From the NCBI GenBank assembly GCA_965198045.1, contig CBDAOL010000012.1, forward strand, positions 558,001 through 622,000: a stretch of 64,000 nt of DNA, written 5' to 3'. The stretch is from CBDDEC01 sp965198045 (lineage in GTDB: Bacteria > Chloroflexota > Dehalococcoidia > UBA2979). A program made the position numbers and the translations under genes. Below are positions 1 through 7,592 of this stretch, one piece after another; position 1 is the first letter of the stretch; the number at the start of each line of letters is the position of its first letter. The notes under the pieces were generated by a model. That model saw only the letters and a list, made by a program, of their open reading frames with translations. It ran no database searches and was not told the DNA's origin.

Positions 1-1
1 C

Positions 2-574
2 GTCTTCCACGTGGCGGATGACGAGGTGGATGCGGACATGCGCCGGCGCGCGAAGGTGTTCAACTTTGGCGTGCTCTACGGGCTGAGCGCTTTCGGATTG
101 TCGACCCGCGAGGGGATCCCGCGTGACGAGGCGGCGGCGTTCATCGACGCCTACTTCGAGGCCTATCCGAAGGTCCAGGAGTGGCGCGAGCGCACGGTCG
201 ACGAGGCGCGGGCGCGTGGCTACGCCGAGACGCTGACCGGTCGCCGTCGCTACATCCCCGACCTGCGCGCCGGGAACCGGAACCAGCGATCGGCGGCCGA
301 GCGTATCGCCATCAACATGCCGGTGCAGGGCACGGCGTCCGACATCATCAAGATCGCCATGAACCAGCTCGACGGCGAACTGCTGGCGCGGCGCGCGGCC
401 GGCAAGCACGCCCGCATGGTGTTGCAGGTCCACGACGAGTTGATCTTCGAGCTGCCGCGCGAGGAGCTTGAGGAGACGCGCGCACTGGCGCGCGAGCTGA
501 TGCCGTCGATGGAGCTCGTGGTGCCGCTCGACCTCGACGAGAAGGCGGGCGTGTCATGGGGTGACATGGAGTGA
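2..574 (+). CDS. polA: DNA polymerase I, C-terminal part (5' end outside window)
   Basis: C-terminal end of the family A DNA polymerase used in Okazaki-fragment maturation and excision repair. The frame is open to the left edge, so the gene is truncated by the window and the GTG near base 11 is internal, not a start. Visible family A signatures are the O-helix (motif B) RRRAKVFNFGVLYG near the beginning, with its Arg, Lys, Phe and Tyr-Gly, and motif C QVHDELIFE with the catalytic Asp-Glu pair about 50 residues before the end. The intervening segment QGTASDIIKIAM is also typical. mutM follows after 21 nt, so the two repair genes are probably cotranscribed. The exonuclease domains lie outside the window and cannot be judged. 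Confidence 0.96.
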   Translation, partial: VFHVADDEVDADMRRRAKVFNFGVLYGLSAFGLSTREGIPRDEAAAFIDAYFEAYPKVQEWRERTVDEARARGYAETLTGRRRYIPDLRAGNRNQRSAAERIAINMPVQGTASDIIKIAMNQLDGELLARRAAGKHARMVLQVHDELIFELPREELEETRALARELMPSMELVVPLDLDEKAGVSWGDME

Positions 575-595
575 CGCCGCAGATGATCGAGCCCG

Positions 596-1417
596 GTGCC
601 TGAGCTGCCCGAGGTCGAGACGATCCGCCGCGACCTCGAACCCCCGCTGGTTGGCCGCCGTATCGACGCGGTCACCATCCACCCCGGCTCCGAACGTCTC
701 GCGGTCACCCACACACCGAGTGAGCTGGAACGCGAGCTCGAGGGCCGGCGCGTCGAGAGCCTCGGGCGGCACGGGAAATACCTTCTGGCGACGCTCGACG
801 ACGGGCGGACGTGGGTGCTCCATCTGCGGATGACCGGCTCGCTGGTGCATGCCCCTTCGGACGCTGCGCCGGACCGTTTCGAGCGGGCGCGGCTGACGCT
901 GGACGACGGGAATTCGTTGCGCTTCAACGACATGCGCAAGTTCGGTACGTGGCACCTCGTCGAGGATCCGGCCGAGGCGATGCCGCGTGTCGGGCCGGAT
1001 GCGCTCTCTGAGGCGTTTTCGGTCCAGCACCTTCGCGAGGCGCTGTCACGACGCACCGCGCCGGTGAAGACGGCACTGCTCGACCAGAAGGTGGCGGCCG
1101 GCGTCGGCAACATCTACGCCGACGAGGCCTGCTGGATCGCACAGATCGACCCGCGCACGTCGTGCGACCGGATCGGGCCTCGACGTGCCGCGCGGCTGCA
1201 CGCCGCGGTACGGCAGACGCTCGAGGACTCGCTGGGCGACCGTGGCTCGTCGTTCTCGGACTACCGAGACGGCCTCGGCGGCGAGGGCATGCACCACGTC
1301 CACGTTCACGTCTTCCGACGTGACGGCGAGGAGTGCGAACGCTGCGGGACCACGATCCGCAAGACGCGCCTCGGCGGGCGGGGGACGCACTACTGCCCCG
1401 GCTGCCAACGCCGCTAG
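596..1417 (+). CDS. mutM: Formamidopyrimidine-DNA glycosylase
   Basis: Bifunctional glycosylase/AP lyase that removes 8-oxoguanine and formamidopyrimidines from DNA. The 273-residue protein starts at GTG with the diagnostic PELPEVE N-terminus; after Met removal Pro2 is the Schiff-base nucleophile and Glu3 the general acid. GRHGKYLLATL carries the conserved beta-turn Lys near residue 57. The C-terminus has the H2TH region and a complete zinc finger (CERC about residues 246-249, then CPGC near the end) with the conserved Arg-containing loop. Length matches the family. The GTG start is fixed by the need for proline at position 2. It lies 21 nt after polA on the same strand, a pairing common in bacteria. 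Confidence 0.97.
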   Translation: MPELPEVETIRRDLEPPLVGRRIDAVTIHPGSERLAVTHTPSELERELEGRRVESLGRHGKYLLATLDDGRTWVLHLRMTGSLVHAPSDAAPDRFERARLTLDDGNSLRFNDMRKFGTWHLVEDPAEAMPRVGPDALSEAFSVQHLREALSRRTAPVKTALLDQKVAAGVGNIYADEACWIAQIDPRTSCDRIGPRRAARLHAAVRQTLEDSLGDRGSSFSDYRDGLGGEGMHHVHVHVFRRDGEECERCGTTIRKTRLGGRGTHYCPGCQRR

Positions 1418-1543
1418 GGAGCTTTGCACAGACTCCTCCGGCGCGGCGCGCTTGCCGCGTCTTCCGCGGCGGCGTAGCTTCGCTCGCGGGTGGGGAGCCC
1501 TGATGACCAACGTTGCCTGCGCGCGCCCTCCAGGGGCGTCATC

Positions 1544-2458
1544 GTGATCTGGTTCGTCCTCGCGGCGCTGCTCGCCGTGGTCGTCGTCGTCGTCGTCGGG
1601 GGAGTCTTCGGCGCCGCGTTCTTGATGGCCGAACAGCTCACGCGAACGCGGCGGCGTCGCGTGCGCGGGACACCTGCGGACGCCGGGCTGCGCGCCGATG
1701 AGATCCAGTTCCTCTCGGCGGACGACCTGATCCTCCGAGGCTGGTTCGTGGCCTCTCCGGGCGCACGCGTGACGGTGATTCTCGTGCATGGCGATGGCGA
1801 GCACCGCGCCAGCGCGCGCTATGGGCTGCTCGACCTGCTGGGCGACTATGTGGCACGTGGGTTCAACGTTTTCAGCTTCGATCTGCGCGGCCACGGCGAA
1901 TCGGCGGGGTCGCGCTCCTCGCTCGGTGAGCGCGAGGCGCGAGATGTCGAGGCGGCGGTGGCCTGCGTGCGCCGGCAGGGGGGCGCCACGCCGATCGTCC
2001 TGCATGGCTTCGGCACGGGCGCGACGTATGCCATCGTGGCCGCGGAACGGAGCCGCGAGGTGCGTGCCGTCATCGCGGATACGCCGGTCGGCTCGATCGC
2101 GCAGCACCTCAGCGAGCGGCGCTCCGGGCCTTCGAGGTGGCTGCTGCCGCTGTCACTCCGCATGGCCGCGCGCTGGTTCGACGCCGACGTCAACGCGCTC
2201 GCGCCACATAGCTCCTGCCGAGACCTCGACGTGCCGGTGCTGCTGATCCACGGCGTCCGCGACCCGCTGGTACCACTGGCACACTCGGTCAACCTCGCTG
2301 CCGCCTCGCTGCATCACTCGACCGCGGTCTGGCGCGTGGAGGCGCCACGTGAGCACGCCGGGGCCTATCACAGCGCGCCCGAAGGCTACGTGCGGCGCTG
2401 CGTCAAGTACATCGACGCCGCGATCCCGGCCACGATCGCCGCGCCGGCCGCGGGTTAG
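1544..2458 (+). CDS. Membrane-anchored alpha/beta-hydrolase fold protein lacking the nucleophile serine
   Basis: COG1073-like alpha/beta hydrolase, 304 residues from the chosen GTG. That start has AGGGG seven nt upstream and places a Val-rich transmembrane segment at the N-terminus (about residues 3-28); an upstream in-frame GTG at 1490 would add 18 unlikely residues. The fold is clear: oxyanion-loop HGDGEH, the FDLRGHGES strand, LLIHGVRDPLVP with the acid Asp, and REHAGAY with a candidate catalytic His. At the nucleophile elbow, however, the sequence reads HGFGTGAT, so GxSxG has become GxGxG at about residue 157 and the catalytic Ser is missing. It may be a non-catalytic binding protein or use another residue; the substrate is unknown. 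It ends 6 nt before the next gene. Confidence 0.75.
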   Translation: MIWFVLAALLAVVVVVVVGGVFGAAFLMAEQLTRTRRRRVRGTPADAGLRADEIQFLSADDLILRGWFVASPGARVTVILVHGDGEHRASARYGLLDLLGDYVARGFNVFSFDLRGHGESAGSRSSLGEREARDVEAAVACVRRQGGATPIVLHGFGTGATYAIVAAERSREVRAVIADTPVGSIAQHLSERRSGPSRWLLPLSLRMAARWFDADVNALAPHSSCRDLDVPVLLIHGVRDPLVPLAHSVNLAAASLHHSTAVWRVEAPREHAGAYHSAPEGYVRRCVKYIDAAIPATIAAPAAG

Positions 2459-2464
2459 CCCTCG

Positions 2465-3511
2465 ATGGCAGCGCTGCTCGATGGCATCACCGACGTCCGC
2501 GGTATCCGCGTCGGTCACTGGACCGACCGGCGCTCGATCACCGGGTGCAGCGTCGTCCTCTGCCCGCCGGGGACGACCGGCGGCGTCGACGTGCGAGGAG
2601 CCGCGCCGGGGACGCGTGAGACTGACCTGCTGAGGCCGGAGAACCTCGTCGAGGAGGTGCACGCCGTCGTGCTGTCCGGCGGCAGCGCGTTCGGCCTCGA
2701 CGCGGCGAGCGGGGTCATGCACTACCTGCGCGAGCAGGGAGTGGGCGTCCGCTTCGGCGATTTCTGTATCCCGATCGTGCCCGCTGCGATCCTGTTCGAT
2801 CTGGGCATTGGCACGCAGCGCGCGCCCGACGCCGCGGCCGGCGAACGCGCCGTGCGACGTGCGACAGGCGGTCGCGTCGCCGAGGGCTCGGTCGGCGCCG
2901 GGACCGGCGCAACCGTGGCGAAGCTGGCGGGTCGCGACCGGCACCTCAAGTCCGGCATCGGCACCGCCAGCGAGGCGATCGAGGGCGGCATCATCGTCGG
3001 CGCGCTCGTGGCCACGAACGCCATCGGCGCGATCCGCGACCCGAGGACCGGTGAGATCGTCGCCGCGCCCCGCGCCGACGGCGGCGGCTTCGCGGATGTC
3101 GACGCGCTGCTGCGGCTAGGGCCGCTCAGCGACGAGGAGCGTGCGGCGTACCGGCTCGAACTCGGCGGCGACGACACGTCCGATGCCGCGCCGCCCGGCG
3201 ACGCTCCGCAGCCCGAGAACACCACGATCGGCGTCGTCGCGACCAACGCGAAGCTGACGAAGGCTCAGGCTTCGAGGCTCGCCAGCATTGCGCACGATGG
3301 TCTCGCGCGGGCGATCTGGCCGGTGCACATGCGCGGCGACGGCGACGCGATGTTCGCCCTGGCGACGGGCGAGGTGGAGGTCGACGACCGCGCCTACCGC
3401 TCGCTCGAGGCGATGGCGACGCTCGCCACGGAGCGTGCCGTGCTGCGCGGCGTGCGGCTCGCGGAAGGTCTGGGCGGCGTGCCCTCGGCGGCGGAGTGGC
3501 GAAGGTCCTGA
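2465..3511 (+). CDS. P1 family (DmpA-type, S58) aminopeptidase
   Basis: Ntn-fold self-processing peptidase of the DmpA/BapA group, 348 residues from an ATG 6 nt after the preceding stop. Family landmarks appear in order: DVRGIRVGHW at the N-terminus, VLSGGSAFGLDA (residues about 69-80), GSVGAGTGATVAKL (141-154), VATNAIGAI, and the self-cleavage site ENTTIGVVATNA, in which Thr253 should become the N-terminal nucleophile after cleavage at Asn-Thr. DmpA itself uses Ser after Gly, so Thr here is a conservative variation. Known members release N-terminal L- or D-amino acids or beta-peptides; the substrate cannot be read from sequence. No signal peptide, so probably cytoplasmic. Confidence 0.88.
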   Translation: MAALLDGITDVRGIRVGHWTDRRSITGCSVVLCPPGTTGGVDVRGAAPGTRETDLLRPENLVEEVHAVVLSGGSAFGLDAASGVMHYLREQGVGVRFGDFCIPIVPAAILFDLGIGTQRAPDAAAGERAVRRATGGRVAEGSVGAGTGATVAKLAGRDRHLKSGIGTASEAIEGGIIVGALVATNAIGAIRDPRTGEIVAAPRADGGGFADVDALLRLGPLSDEERAAYRLELGGDDTSDAAPPGDAPQPENTTIGVVATNAKLTKAQASRLASIAHDGLARAIWPVHMRGDGDAMFALATGEVEVDDRAYRSLEAMATLATERAVLRGVRLAEGLGGVPSAAEWRRS

Positions 3512-3541
3512 CGGACAACCGTACGAGCCTCGGTCGCGCTC

Positions 3542-3571
3542 TCAACAAATCGCTTGACGTGCCTCTATACT
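3542..3571 (+). promoter_or_regulatory. Probable promoter of panBC
   Basis: TCAACA at 3542-3547 (four of six matches to the -35 consensus), an 18-nt spacer and TATACT at 3566-3571 form a plausible sigma-70 promoter in the 197-nt gap before panB. Transcription would begin near 3578, leaving an untranslated leader of about 130 nt, long for this window. Confidence 0.5.
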
Positions 3572-3620
3572 GGCGCTGCTCGCACCCGCGACCACGTCGA
3601 CCCGATGCGGCGGCGCTGGT

Positions 3621-3677
3621 CAGGAGCGGGAACGAGCACGAATCAACCCTGGGGGCGATGCCCCCGCATTCCGCTTG
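3621..3677 (+). ncRNA. Candidate structured leader of panB
   Basis: In the long panB leader the bases 3651-3656 (GGGGGC) pair perfectly with 3660-3665 (GCCCCC) around a 3-nt loop. Flanking bases around 3626-3632 (AGCGGGA) and 3669-3675 (TTCCGCT) can form a further interrupted stem enclosing this hairpin. No T-run follows, so it is not an intrinsic terminator. The pan RNA motif is known upstream of panB in several phyla including Chloroflexi; whether this is a copy cannot be settled by eye. Confidence 0.35.
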
Positions 3678-3708
3678 GATCACCTCGACCGAGACGGAGG
3701 AACCTTCG

Positions 3709-4626
3709 ATGGCAAAGCACGTGACGGTGCTGGACGTCCAGCGCATGCGTGATCGTGGTCAGCCGATCGCGATGTTGACCGCATACGACTACCCGACGGC
3801 GAAGTTCGCCAACGAGGCGGGCATCCCGATCCTGCTCGTGGGCGACACCCTCGGGATGGTGGTGCTGGGGTACGACTCGACGATCCCTGTGACCATGGAG
3901 GACATGATCCACCACGGCGCCGCGGTTGTCCGCGGCTCCGATCGCGCACATGTCGTGGTCGACATGCCGTTCGGCAGCTACCAGCTCGGCTGGCAGGACG
4001 CGCTCGGCAACGCCATGCGCATCATGCAGGAGACCGGCTGCGGTTCGGTGAAGCTCGAGGGCGGCCAACGCTCTGCCGAGGCCGTGCAGCACATCGTCGA
4101 GGCAGGCATTCCGGTGATGGGCCACATCGGCCTCACACCGCAGTCCGTCAACGCCGTCGGCGGCTTCCGGGTGCAGGGCAAGACGCCGCGCGACGCCGTG
4201 CACCTCATCGCCGACGCCAAGGCGCTCGAGGAGGCGGGGGCGTACGCGATCGTGCTGGAGCTGGTGCCGACGGCGCTGGCGCACATGATCACCCAGCGCG
4301 TGAGCATCCCCACCATCGGCATCGGCGCCGGCCCATTCTGTTCCGGTCAGGTGCAGGTGCAGCACGACATCCTCGGGCTTTACGACGACCTCAGACCCAA
4401 ACACGCGCGCCGCTTCGCCGAGCTCGGCGATTCCTACCGGGAGGCGATCACGGCCTACCGCGAGAGCGTCGAGGCTGGCACGTTCCCAACGGCGAAGGAG
4501 TCGTTCTACATGGACGACCATGCGCTCGAGTTGATCAAGCGCATGACCCCCGGTCCCGAGCAGGACATGAGCATGGCCGAGCGTGTGTTGCGCGAGCTCG
4601 AGGACGTCTCGGCCCGCAGCGGCTGA
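3709..4626 (+). CDS. panB: 3-methyl-2-oxobutanoate hydroxymethyltransferase
   Basis: First committed enzyme of pantothenate (CoA) synthesis: transfers a hydroxymethyl group from 5,10-methylene-THF to alpha-ketoisovalerate. The 305-residue protein matches the family from end to end: MLTAYDYPTAKFANEAGI, LLVGDTLGMVVLGYDST with the metal-binding Asp, VVVDMPFGSY, VKLEGG, MGHIGLTPQSVNAVGGF with substrate contacts, IVLELVP with the catalytic Glu, and TIGIGAG. The start is the ATG at 3709 because GGAGG lies 8 nt upstream and the family N-terminus begins there; an ORF reaching back to 3496 is only read-through. panC follows after 30 nt in the same operon. Confidence 0.98.
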   Translation: MAKHVTVLDVQRMRDRGQPIAMLTAYDYPTAKFANEAGIPILLVGDTLGMVVLGYDSTIPVTMEDMIHHGAAVVRGSDRAHVVVDMPFGSYQLGWQDALGNAMRIMQETGCGSVKLEGGQRSAEAVQHIVEAGIPVMGHIGLTPQSVNAVGGFRVQGKTPRDAVHLIADAKALEEAGAYAIVLELVPTALAHMITQRVSIPTIGIGAGPFCSGQVQVQHDILGLYDDLRPKHARRFAELGDSYREAITAYRESVEAGTFPTAKESFYMDDHALELIKRMTPGPEQDMSMAERVLRELEDVSARSG

Positions 4627-4656
4627 CGCTGCCGAGGCCGGAGGCAGGGGGCCGCG

Positions 4657-5505
4657 ATGGACGTCGTGCGGTCGATCGCCGAGTTCCGTGTGGCCCGCGC
4701 CGGATTGCCCTCGGACGTGGGGTTCGTGCCCACCATGGGCTACCTCCACACCGGACACACCTCGCTCATGGACCGCGCTCGCGCAGAGTGCGCGTCGGTC
4801 GTCGCTTCGATCTATGTGAACCCGACACAGTTCGGTCCGAACGAGGACTTTGAACGCTATCCGCGGGATGAGGCGGGCGATCTCGCGCAGTGCAAGGCAG
4901 CAGGCGTGGACCTCGTCGTCATCCCGTCGAACGAGGAAATCTACCCGGACGGCGCGAGCACCACGGTGAGCGTCACCGCGTTCGCAGACCGGCTCGAAGG
5001 AGCGCACCGGCCCGGGCACTTCGACGGGGTCGCCACGGTCGTCGCAAAGCTGTTCAACATCGTCGGGCCGGACCGCTCCTACTTCGGTCAGAAGGACGCA
5101 CAGCAGCTGCTGGTGATCCGCCGGCTCGTGCGCGACCTCGTGTTGCCCGTCGAGATCGTGGGCTGTCCGATCATCCGCGACGAGGACGGGCTCGCGCTCT
5201 CCTCGCGCAACGCCTATCTCGGCGCGGACGAGCGCGCGCAGGCGCTGGCGCTGTCACGAGGGCTGCGACGCGCCGAGGCGGCATGGAGCGAAGGCGAGCG
5301 CGGGGCTGAGGAACTGCGTCGCCTCGTGCGGGGGGAGATCGAGGCCCAGCCGCTCGCCGACCTCGAGTATGTCTCGCTGGCCGATCCCTCGACGGTCGAT
5401 GAACGCGAGGGCGTCGTCGAGGGCGAGTCGTTGCTGTCGCTGGCCTGCCGCTTCGGCGGCACGCGTCTGATCGACAACACGGTGCTCGGCGCGGCCGACG
5501 AGTAG
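4657..5505 (+). CDS. panC: Pantothenate synthetase
   Basis: ATP-dependent condensation of pantoate with beta-alanine, the last step of pantothenate formation and partner of the PanB just upstream. The 282-residue protein has the nucleotidyltransferase-fold motifs VPTMGYLHTGH (HIGH-like) at 27-37, SIYVNPTQFGPNEDF, the RLEGAHRPGHFDGVATVV pantoate loop, FGQKDAQQ, and the KMSKS-equivalent LALSSRNAYL near residue 185. The ATG at 4657 is preceded by purine-rich GGAGGCAGGGGG. No aspartate decarboxylase (panD) is seen in the window, so beta-alanine must come from elsewhere. Confidence 0.98.
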   Translation: MDVVRSIAEFRVARAGLPSDVGFVPTMGYLHTGHTSLMDRARAECASVVASIYVNPTQFGPNEDFERYPRDEAGDLAQCKAAGVDLVVIPSNEEIYPDGASTTVSVTAFADRLEGAHRPGHFDGVATVVAKLFNIVGPDRSYFGQKDAQQLLVIRRLVRDLVLPVEIVGCPIIRDEDGLALSSRNAYLGADERAQALALSRGLRRAEAAWSEGERGAEELRRLVRGEIEAQPLADLEYVSLADPSTVDEREGVVEGESLLSLACRFGGTRLIDNTVLGAADE

Positions 5506-5517
5506 CCTCGACGCTGC

Positions 5518-5559
5518 TAGCATTGGGGACAGGGAGCGCGCCACCGATCCTCGGCGCGC
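5518..5559 (+). promoter_or_regulatory. Possible -10 element and leader hairpin before yebC
   Basis: TAGCAT (5518-5523) resembles the -10 elements used elsewhere in the window. The leader then holds a 7-bp hairpin, GCGCGCC (5536-5542) with GGCGCGC (5553-5559), just ahead of the GGAGG ribosome site at 5565. No good -35 hexamer is visible. Confidence 0.35.
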
Positions 5560-5576
5560 CTGACGGAGGTGGACGC

Positions 5577-6335
5577 TTGTCCGGTCACTCGAAGTGGTCG
5601 TCGATCAAGCACAAGAAGGCTGCGACCGACGCGAAGCGGGGTCAGCTCTTCACCAAGCTCGCTCGCGACATCACGATGGCGGCGAAGCAGGACGACCCTG
5701 ACCCGGAGATGAACGCGTCGCTGCGGCTCGCAATCCAGCGCGCTAAAGACAGCAACATGCCGAACGACAACATCGACCGCGCGATGAAGCGCGGGACCGG
5801 TGGTGGCGATGCTGATCGCCTCGAGGAGATCGCGTACGAGGGCTATGGGCCCGGCGGTACCGCAATCATCGTCGAGGCCGTGACCGATAATCGGAACCGC
5901 ACCGTCGCCGAGGTGCGGCTCGCCTTCACCCGCGGCGGCGGCAACCTGGCCGAGACGGGCGCGGTCGCCTGGCAGTTCGATCTGCGCGGTGTCATCAACA
6001 TCGATGCCACCGACGCCGACATCGACGAGGTCCAGCTCGTCGCCATCGAGGCGGACGCCCTCGACATCGATGTCGCGGAGGATGGCAGCTACGTCGAGGT
6101 GATCACCGAGCCCTCGGACGTCCAGACGGTTCGCGACGCGCTCAGCGAGGCCGGATTCATCGTCGAGCGCGCCGAGCTGGCGAAGCTGCCGAAGAACACG
6201 GTCGCACTCGACGAGAAGGCGGCGATCGCCGCACTGAAGATGCTCGACCGCCTCGACGAACTCGACGACGTCTCCCGCGTCTACTCCAACGCCGACTTCC
6301 CCGACGCGGTCCTGGAGGCCGCGGCGGGGGACTAG
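5577..6335 (+). CDS. YebC/PmpR family protein
   Basis: YebC-family protein, 252 residues, of a family described as transcriptional regulator and, more recently, as ribosome-associated factor easing translation of proline stretches. The TTG at 5577 is the start: GGAGG lies 7 nt upstream and it yields the invariant N-terminus SGHSKWSSIKHKKAATDAKRG. Further family motifs are NMPNDNIDRAMKRG, EIAYEGYGPGGTAIIVEAVTDNRNRT and GAVAWQFD; the acidic middle and C-terminal domains are complete. It lies 3 nt upstream of ruvC, the usual yebC-ruvCA arrangement. Confidence 0.95.
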   Translation: MSGHSKWSSIKHKKAATDAKRGQLFTKLARDITMAAKQDDPDPEMNASLRLAIQRAKDSNMPNDNIDRAMKRGTGGGDADRLEEIAYEGYGPGGTAIIVEAVTDNRNRTVAEVRLAFTRGGGNLAETGAVAWQFDLRGVINIDATDADIDEVQLVAIEADALDIDVAEDGSYVEVITEPSDVQTVRDALSEAGFIVERAELAKLPKNTVALDEKAAIAALKMLDRLDELDDVSRVYSNADFPDAVLEAAAGD

Positions 6336-6338
6336 CGC

Positions 6339-6860
6339 ATGGCCAACGGCGACGCACCTCGTCGGGTCCTGGGCATCGACCCCGGTCTGGCTGTGACCGG
6401 CTACGGCGTCGTCGAGGAGCTGGCGGACCGTCCCGGGTCGGGGCGGTTGATTGACTTCGGCACCATCCGCAGCAAGCCCTCCACGCCACGCGCCGAACGA
6501 CTGGCGAACATCTTTGAGGGCGTAACCGCGCTGATCGCGGAGCACGCGCCACGCGAATTGGCGATCGAACAGTCGTTCGTGGCGCACAACGCGAAGTCCG
6601 CGCTAGCCCTTGGCGAGGCGCGCTCGGCGGCGATGGTGGCCGCTGCCAGGGCGGGGCTGCTCGTGCGCGAGTTCGCGCCGACCGAGATCAAAGAGAGCGT
6701 CGCCGGCTGGGGCGGAGCGCCGAAGGAACAGGTGCAAGAGATGGTGATGCTGCAGCTCGAACTCGACGAACCACCAACGCCGCACGACGCCTCGGATGCG
6801 CTCGCGATCGCGCTCACCCGCCTCGCCGAGGCCCGCTTCGAGGATGCGGCCGCCCGATGA
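6339..6860 (+). CDS. ruvC: Crossover junction endodeoxyribonuclease RuvC
   Basis: Holliday-junction resolvase, 173 residues. The acidic catalytic set is present: Asp in VLGIDPGLAVTGYG near residue 14, Glu in LAIEQSFVAHN, and the Asp cluster in PHDASDALAIALTRL near the C-terminus. NAKSALALGEARSA and KEQVQEMV are also family-typical. ATG start 3 nt after yebC; its stop overlaps the ruvA start by 4 nt (ATGA), so the two are translationally coupled. ruvB does not follow in this window. Confidence 0.97.
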   Translation: MANGDAPRRVLGIDPGLAVTGYGVVEELADRPGSGRLIDFGTIRSKPSTPRAERLANIFEGVTALIAEHAPRELAIEQSFVAHNAKSALALGEARSAAMVAAARAGLLVREFAPTEIKESVAGWGGAPKEQVQEMVMLQLELDEPPTPHDASDALAIALTRLAEARFEDAAAR

Positions 6861-7495
6861 TCGTCTCAGTGCGCGGCCAGCTCGTGCGGTGGAACGCCGA
6901 CGCCTCGACGGTCTGGGTCGATGTGCAGGGCGTGTCGTACGAGGTGCTCATCCCGGCCTTCGCCGCCGAGTGGATCGAGACGCTCGAGGGCGACGGCGAT
7001 CTGCATCTCTACACCTACTACTACGCCTCCGAGCGCAACCCGACGCCGCAGCTGATTGGCTTCCGGCACCAGGCGGAGCGCGAGTTCTTCCGCAAGTTCA
7101 TCGAGGTGCCCGACATCGGCCCGGTGAAGGCGGTGCGCGCGCTGACGTACCCGGTGGCGGAGATCGCGCGCTGGATCGAGGCGGAGGACACGGCTGCGCT
7201 CACCCAACTCCCCGGGATCGGCCAGCGGGGCGCACAGACAATCGTCGCCACCCTCGCCGGGCGGCTCGTGCAGGAGGCGCTGTTACAGGATGGCGCGGTG
7301 AGCGAGGACGGTGCAGTGGAGCCGGTCGCTCCCGCCGCTGGCCTGCGCGAAGATGCCGTCGAGGCGCTGATCTCGCTGCAGTATGCGCGCCGGACCGCCG
7401 AGCGCCTCGTGACAGAAGCCCTCGTGGGGCGGCCGGATGTCGACTCGCTGGAGACGCTCCTGCGGACCATCCTCGAACAGCAGGCGCCCGCGTAG
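6857..7495 (+). CDS. ruvA: Holliday junction branch migration protein RuvA
   Basis: DNA-binding subunit of the RuvAB branch-migration motor, 212 residues. Domain I (OB fold) begins MIVSVRGQLVRW and contains GVSYEVLIP; domain II shows the helix-hairpin-helix motifs IGPVKAVRAL and LPGIGQRGAQTIV; domain III, the RuvB-contacting three-helix bundle, is the C-terminal segment LREDAVEALISLQYARRTAE. Starts within the ruvC stop codon. ruvB must be encoded elsewhere because the next gene is unrelated. Confidence 0.96.
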   Translation: MIVSVRGQLVRWNADASTVWVDVQGVSYEVLIPAFAAEWIETLEGDGDLHLYTYYYASERNPTPQLIGFRHQAEREFFRKFIEVPDIGPVKAVRALTYPVAEIARWIEAEDTAALTQLPGIGQRGAQTIVATLAGRLVQEALLQDGAVSEDGAVEPVAPAAGLREDAVEALISLQYARRTAERLVTEALVGRPDVDSLETLLRTILEQQAPA

Positions 7496-7528
7496 AACTC
7501 CGCGGGCGGACGACGCGTCCCACCGAAA

Positions 7529-7542
7529 ACTATCGTGATAGT
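7529..7542 (+). promoter_or_regulatory. Operator-like palindrome ACTATC-GT-GATAGT
   Basis: A perfect 6-bp inverted repeat with a 2-bp centre lies 50 nt upstream of the ABM-like gene in an AT-richer patch of otherwise GC-rich sequence. GATAGT in its right arm could serve as a -10 element, so a bound repressor would block transcription. The cognate regulator is not in the window. Confidence 0.5.
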
Positions 7543-7592
7543 CTCCGCCGGTTCGCCGCCCCACCTGGGCGCGGCACGGGGAGGTTGAGAAC

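Noticed and set aside
3554..3571. TTGACG and TATACT upstream of panB as a -35/-10 pair
   Set aside because: Only 6 nt apart; TCAACA 18 nt before TATACT was used instead.
3643..5019. 458-codon minus-strand frame opposite panB and panC
   Set aside because: Shadow of panBC.
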